From the NCBI GenBank assembly GCA_024400495.1, contig JAKSMR010000018.1, forward strand, positions 1 through 55,567: 55,567 bases of DNA, given 5' to 3'. Made by a program: the position numbers and the translations under genes. Source of the stretch: Bacteroidales bacterium. GTDB taxonomy: Bacteria; Bacteroidota; Bacteroidia; Bacteroidales; P3. Below the pieces are notes generated by a model, which ran no database searches, was not told the DNA's origin, and saw only the letters and a program-made list of their open reading frames with translations. Of the stretch, positions 53,243 through 55,567 are shown in pieces. Each line of letters opens with the position of its first letter. Position 1 is the stretch's first letter.

Positions 53243-53521
53243 TCAGTTGGTTATGTTGATGAAATAAATTATTCCTGCTCCAAAAATCCATAGCGCGAGG
53301 AGGAAATATGTCCATCCGTAGTAGGAAAATTTTCGATTTTTGTGCCTGATCAGAGTCATGAGAAATGTGGTTGCGAAGCATCCTCCTAGGGCTTCAAGGA
53401 AGTGAAGGAGCAGTTCGGGGATACGTCGGCGTCCGGCTCGGGCCAACAGTTTGTCCAGACTAAACAATATTCCGGCTAAGATGTTGATAGTGACAATGTA
53501 ATAGGCAAAATAGCATTTCAT
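53243..53521 (-). CDS. DUF1294 small membrane protein
   Basis: 92 residues from the ATG at 53521. Three hydrophobic segments and the family signature FSLDKLLARAGRRRIPELLLHFLEALGG followed by RHKNRKFSYY. Function unknown. A TAATTTTG box lies at 53550-53543 (minus). Confidence 0.88.
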   Translation of the reverse strand: MKCYFAYYIVTINILAGILFSLDKLLARAGRRRIPELLLHFLEALGGCFATTFLMTLIRHKNRKFSYYGWTYFLLALWIFGAGIIYFINITN

Positions 53522-53542
53522 GACATTGGTTCTTTGAGCGTG

Positions 53543-53550
53543 CAAAATTA
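53543..53550 (-). promoter_or_regulatory. -7 box for DUF1294 gene
   Basis: On the minus strand TAATTTTG, 21 bp before the ATG at 53521. The upstream element is unclear. Confidence 0.45.
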
Positions 53551-53789
53551 TCAATTATTTGTTGATTCTGCAATCCCAAAATCGAGAATTAACATAGTTT
53601 AACACACTGGCCCTCTTGTTCTTGACTCAAGTGAGGTCCCTTGGGTAGCCAGCCCGCAATGGTGTCGGCGAGAAGGTGTGAGCTTTGTTCTTGGATGTTC
53701 CAAATGGGTTTTTTGCGATCGTTTAGGTCTGTCCATTACTGCCACCTCCTGGTGGCGTTTCGTCAGCAACAAACCTCCTTTGGGTTTCA

Positions 53790-53868
53790 TCAGCCTCTCC
53801 CAGGAGCTGCAACGGGCAAAAAAGCTGTCACCAGACACCGAAGGGACAACTGCCTTGTAGAGAAGTAA
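53790..53868 (+). pseudogene. Frameshifted ORF tail of element copy 2
   Basis: The tail reads SLSQELQRAKK in one frame and KKAVTRHRRDNCLVEK, to the TAA at 53868, in another. Aligned to the intact tail at 54500-54589 (LSKELPLAKKAVTKHKKTFGLVEK in two parts), one G is missing in the run AAAAAAG near 53818. This is a remnant of the element ORF. Confidence 0.55.
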
Positions 53869-53929
53869 ACACTCTGATCTCTTCAAAGTGCTATAAACTA
53901 GTTGGTTGAGAATTTGTAAGAAAAGAAAA

Positions 53930-54078
53930 TGGCGACAGCGACAGTCGCGACAGTCAAAAAAATGCATCAACAACCCCTATATATTATATATAACTAATTA
54001 ATTATTAATAAGATATATAATCCAAAGGTGCTAGGTGTACCTCACAAAAAACAACTGTCGCAACTGTCGCTGTCGCCA
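53930..54078 (+). repeat. Hairpin of element copy 2, tetranucleotide TCGC
   Basis: Arms at 53930-53954 and 54054-54078 pair at 24 of 25 positions around a 99-bp AT-rich centre. The right arm is AACTG-TCGC twice and then TG-TCGC. The left arm carries the complement, GCGA-CA, three times. The centre contains TAACTAATTAATTATTAA and AGATATATA. A second, nested pairing GCTAGGTG / CACCTAGC (54030-54037, 54081-54088) brackets the right arm. Confidence 0.85.
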
Positions 54079-54115
54079 ATCACCTAGCCTGGTTTTCCTA
54101 AAAAGCAATAAACCA

Positions 54116-54265
54116 ACGAAATACGATATTGCAAAATCTCACTCACCTAAGATGCCTGTCCGCGGAAGGGGCACAAAATGCATCCAAATCCTCCTCAAAG
54201 AGACCTCAAAAGACACGAATCAGCCCCTCATGCCCATGTTTTTTTCCATTTTGGTGCTCATTTGA
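54116..54265 (+). pseudogene. KYDVTKSHSPK-type reading frame, ATG replaced by ACG
   Basis: It begins KYDIAKSHSPKMPVRGRGTK, matching the small ORF at 54795 (MKYDVTKSHSPKMPDLGKGS), but the first codon is ACG. It runs on to a stop at 54265. It is considered a decayed copy. Confidence 0.45.
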
Positions 54266-54388
54266 AAGAAACCGAGTTTCTCTATCCCGACCAAAGTTGA
54301 AGGGAACCGTGTGGATTAATGGCCAACCCTATTGCAGAAAGTGGCGGAAACAAGGGTCAATCGTCAGGCCGCAAGAAAGCCCTCTATG

Positions 54389-54589
54389 GCGGCTTTCGGC
54401 CGCCCGGGCATAGGGTGGAACCACCGGCTGGCTGTTTGCTCGGCAGAAGGAGTTTTTGAAGCCTTCTGTCGGCGCCTCCTCAACGACAACATGTCTCCCG
54501 CCAGCTTCACCACCCTCTCCAAGGAACTGCCACTTGCAAAGAAGGCTGTTACCAAACACAAGAAGACTTTTGGCCTTGTAGAGAAGTAG
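54389..54589 (+). CDS. Element-borne small ORF
   Basis: 66 residues from the ATG at 54389; longer in-frame starts exist to 54332. Helical, basic at the end: EGVFEAFCRRLLNDNMS, then TLSKELPLAKKAVTK and a GLVEK terminus shared with the remnants at 53868 and 26150. No family is recognised. It ends 16 bp before the hairpin of copy 3. The conserved end before each hairpin suggests a protein that was encoded by the element. Confidence 0.4.
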   Translation, partial: AAFGRPGIGWNHRLAVCSAEGVFEAFCRRLLNDNMSPASFTTLSKELPLAKKAVTKHKKTFGLVEK

Positions 54590-54605
54590 CAGCTCGACAA
54601 CACTC

Positions 54606-54758
54606 AATCTTTCACTTTCAATTCTTTCAATTAAAAAAATGCTATATCAATATCCCTTTGTAGAATACTTAACTAATTGATAATTAAATAGATATATAGA
54701 GTATAGGAGATATTGACACCCTCTAAAAAACAACTGAAAGAACTGAAAGTGAAAGATT
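54606..54758 (+). repeat. Hairpin of element copy 3, tetranucleotide AAAG
   Basis: Arms at 54606-54632 and 54732-54758 pair at 25 of 27 positions around a 99-bp AT-rich centre, the same length as in copy 2. The right arm is AACTG-AAAG twice and then TG-AAAG. The left arm carries CTTT-CA three times. The centre shares TAACTAATTGATAATTAA and AGATATATA with copy 2. Confidence 0.85.
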
Positions 54759-54794
54759 CGTACCCTATTGTTTTATCTAAAAGGCACAACAACA

Positions 54795-54869
54795 ATGAAA
54801 TACGACGTCACAAAATCTCACTCACCTAAGATGCCTGACCTCGGCAAAGGCTCAGAATGCCTCAAATAG
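54795..54869 (+). CDS. Element-borne 24-residue ORF
   Basis: Starts MKYDVTKSHSPKMPDLGKGS and ends ECLK at a TAG. It lies 36 bp after the hairpin. The same segment after the copy 2 hairpin has ACG for the start and reads on. It could be a short peptide, or the frame may be broken by the TAG. Confidence 0.3.
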   Translation: MKYDVTKSHSPKMPDLGKGSECLK

Positions 54870-54941
54870 CCCCTCTCTCAAGCCTCAAAAGACATGCATA
54901 CACCCCTTGTTCCGATGCTCTTCCCGATTTTTGGCGCCCAT

Positions 54942-55355
54942 ATGAGCGGAGTAGAATTTCAGTATCCCGACCAAAATTGGAAGGAACCATGCGGGTTAAT
55001 GGCCAAACTGGTAGCAGAAAGTGGCGGAAACAAGGTACAACTCACAAATCTCGTGGAGGCTCTCTGTCACGCCTTCCGCGCCCACGACGAGATGGAGCTG
55101 CAGAAGCTCGTGGAATGGCAACGCCAGATCAAGAGCAAGTCGGCAAACAAGGAGAAACCACCCCGAGGTGAGGTTTCTCTCCCCTCCGGCTGAAACGTCT
55201 TCCAGGCAGCCGTCAAAGTCGCCCCAGGGAGCCATTGCAGCAACATTCTAGCGTCGCAAAATGTAGCCAAAATCTCATTGTATTATTACTGCGACGAGAA
55301 GGAGGAAGCCATGAAGGCTGTCGGCGCTGTCGGCGAGATCCTGGAGCAGAAATGA
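54942..55355 (+). pseudogene. Element-borne ORF with an in-frame TGA
   Basis: From the ATG at 54942 it encodes about 83 residues (MSGVEFQYPDQNWKEP..., then a helical VEALCHAFRAHDEMELQ region) to a TGA at 55191-55193. The same frame then stays open for 53 codons and ends YYYCDEKEEAMKAVG...EILEQK at 55355. The first 30 residues match frames in copies 1 and 2 (YPDQ/IPTK, ESGGNK). A single nonsense change is the simplest explanation. Confidence 0.45.
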
Positions 55356-55401
55356 TGCAAAAAACGACACCTCCGCAAAGAGCCACGGCAACACTTTGGG
55401 C

Positions 55402-55450
55402 GGACAATATAAGATAGTTCAGGACAATATAAGAAAGTTTAGGACACTTC
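55402..55450. repeat. 20-bp direct repeat, two and a half copies
   Basis: GGACAATATAAGATAGTTCA (55402-55421) is followed by GGACAATATAAGAAAGTTTA (55422-55441) and a third partial GGACA (55442-55446). It lies 25-30 bp upstream of GTGTCTTTGC at 55474, which resembles a -7 box for a gene beyond the window. Confidence 0.7.
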
Positions 55451-55567
55451 TTGCTTTCGGCCGAAAAATTTCGTGTCTTTGCAAATGTAGAAAGGGAGAG
55501 AAGAAGGACGCTCGATGGAGGGGACGGGTAGTAGTCAATAGCTTTCAATACATTTCATAGGCTTTCA

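Larger units (their letters stand above)
53522..55567. other. Repeat-rich right end
   Basis: About 2 kb without an ordinary gene. It is made of two tandem copies of the dispersed hairpin element (about 53760-54600 and 54389-55355), ORF remnants and a 20-bp direct repeat near the edge. Bases 53551-53760 show no feature that I can name. Confidence 0.6.

Noticed and set aside
53930-54078. Intrinsic terminator
   Set aside because: The arms are separated by 99 bp and not followed by a U-run; the conserved AT-rich centre argues for another role.
53930-54758. Type III toxin-antitoxin RNA repeats
   Set aside because: Such antitoxins are tandem direct repeats of about 35 bases before a toxin gene. 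Here the repeats are 9-bp units in inverted arms with no recognisable toxin downstream.

Overview
The window looks like a chromosomal segment of a member of the Bacteroidota, most likely order Bacteroidales. The reasons are promoter boxes of the TTTG-N19/20-TAnnTTTG type with no Shine-Dalgarno sites, a very large surface protein with a type IX secretion (gliding-motility type B) C-terminal domain, the ftsX / DUF3098 / uppP / truB / queA gene order, a four-gene sodium-pumping decarboxylase operon, and many SPII lipoproteins. No rRNA, CRISPR array, prophage or intact transposase was seen. One tRNA (Glu, CTC) is present.

Layout. 1-768 is non-coding and repeat-rich. 769-5916 (minus) holds a UspA-like protein below a 1421-residue T9SS cargo. 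6077-16731 (plus) is a housekeeping block: a DnaG-like protein, dnaN, ftsX, DUF3098, uppP, truB, queA, rarA and an ABC-F ATPase. 16883-23304 (minus) holds a coiled-coil exported protein, an acyltransferase, aroA, a sigma-54 activator and full-length dnaG. 23662-25239 is an exported protein with a Lys-rich tail. 25293-26318 is repeat-rich. 26373-28923 (minus) has two lipoproteins and dapD. 29212-32082 (plus) has an exported protein and dxs. 32200-46614 (minus) has an exported protein, a nucleoside phosphorylase, a His-rich/Ser-Arg-rich exported protein, a thioredoxin, hutH, a zinc-ribbon/Nif3 pair, TPM/TPM/LemA, an M13 peptidase, ung, an MBL hydrolase and lysS. 47378-51817 (plus) is the methylmalonyl-CoA decarboxylase-type operon. 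52428 to the end has a small hydrolase, tRNA-Glu, DUF1294 and a second repeat-rich region.

Three observations stand out. (1) There are two DnaG-family genes with opposite losses. The 429-residue one keeps a perfect zinc-finger but lacks the catalytic Glu of the TOPRIM centre. The full-length one keeps the catalytic centre but has lost three of four zinc ligands. Both sit behind near-identical promoters almost touching the start codon. This looks like one primase function divided between two polypeptides. (2) Three copies of a dispersed element carry a long hairpin in which a tetranucleotide occurs six times, three per arm. The tetranucleotide differs between copies (TCGC, AAAG, TAAT) while the linkers, the roughly 95-99 bp spacer and the flanks are conserved. 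(3) At six intergenic sites there are tandem arrays with an exact 11-bp period but differing sequence, several built on the same GTAGCG...AATT theme.

Everything here was read by eye. Family assignments rest on recognised motifs and gene order, not on database searches.
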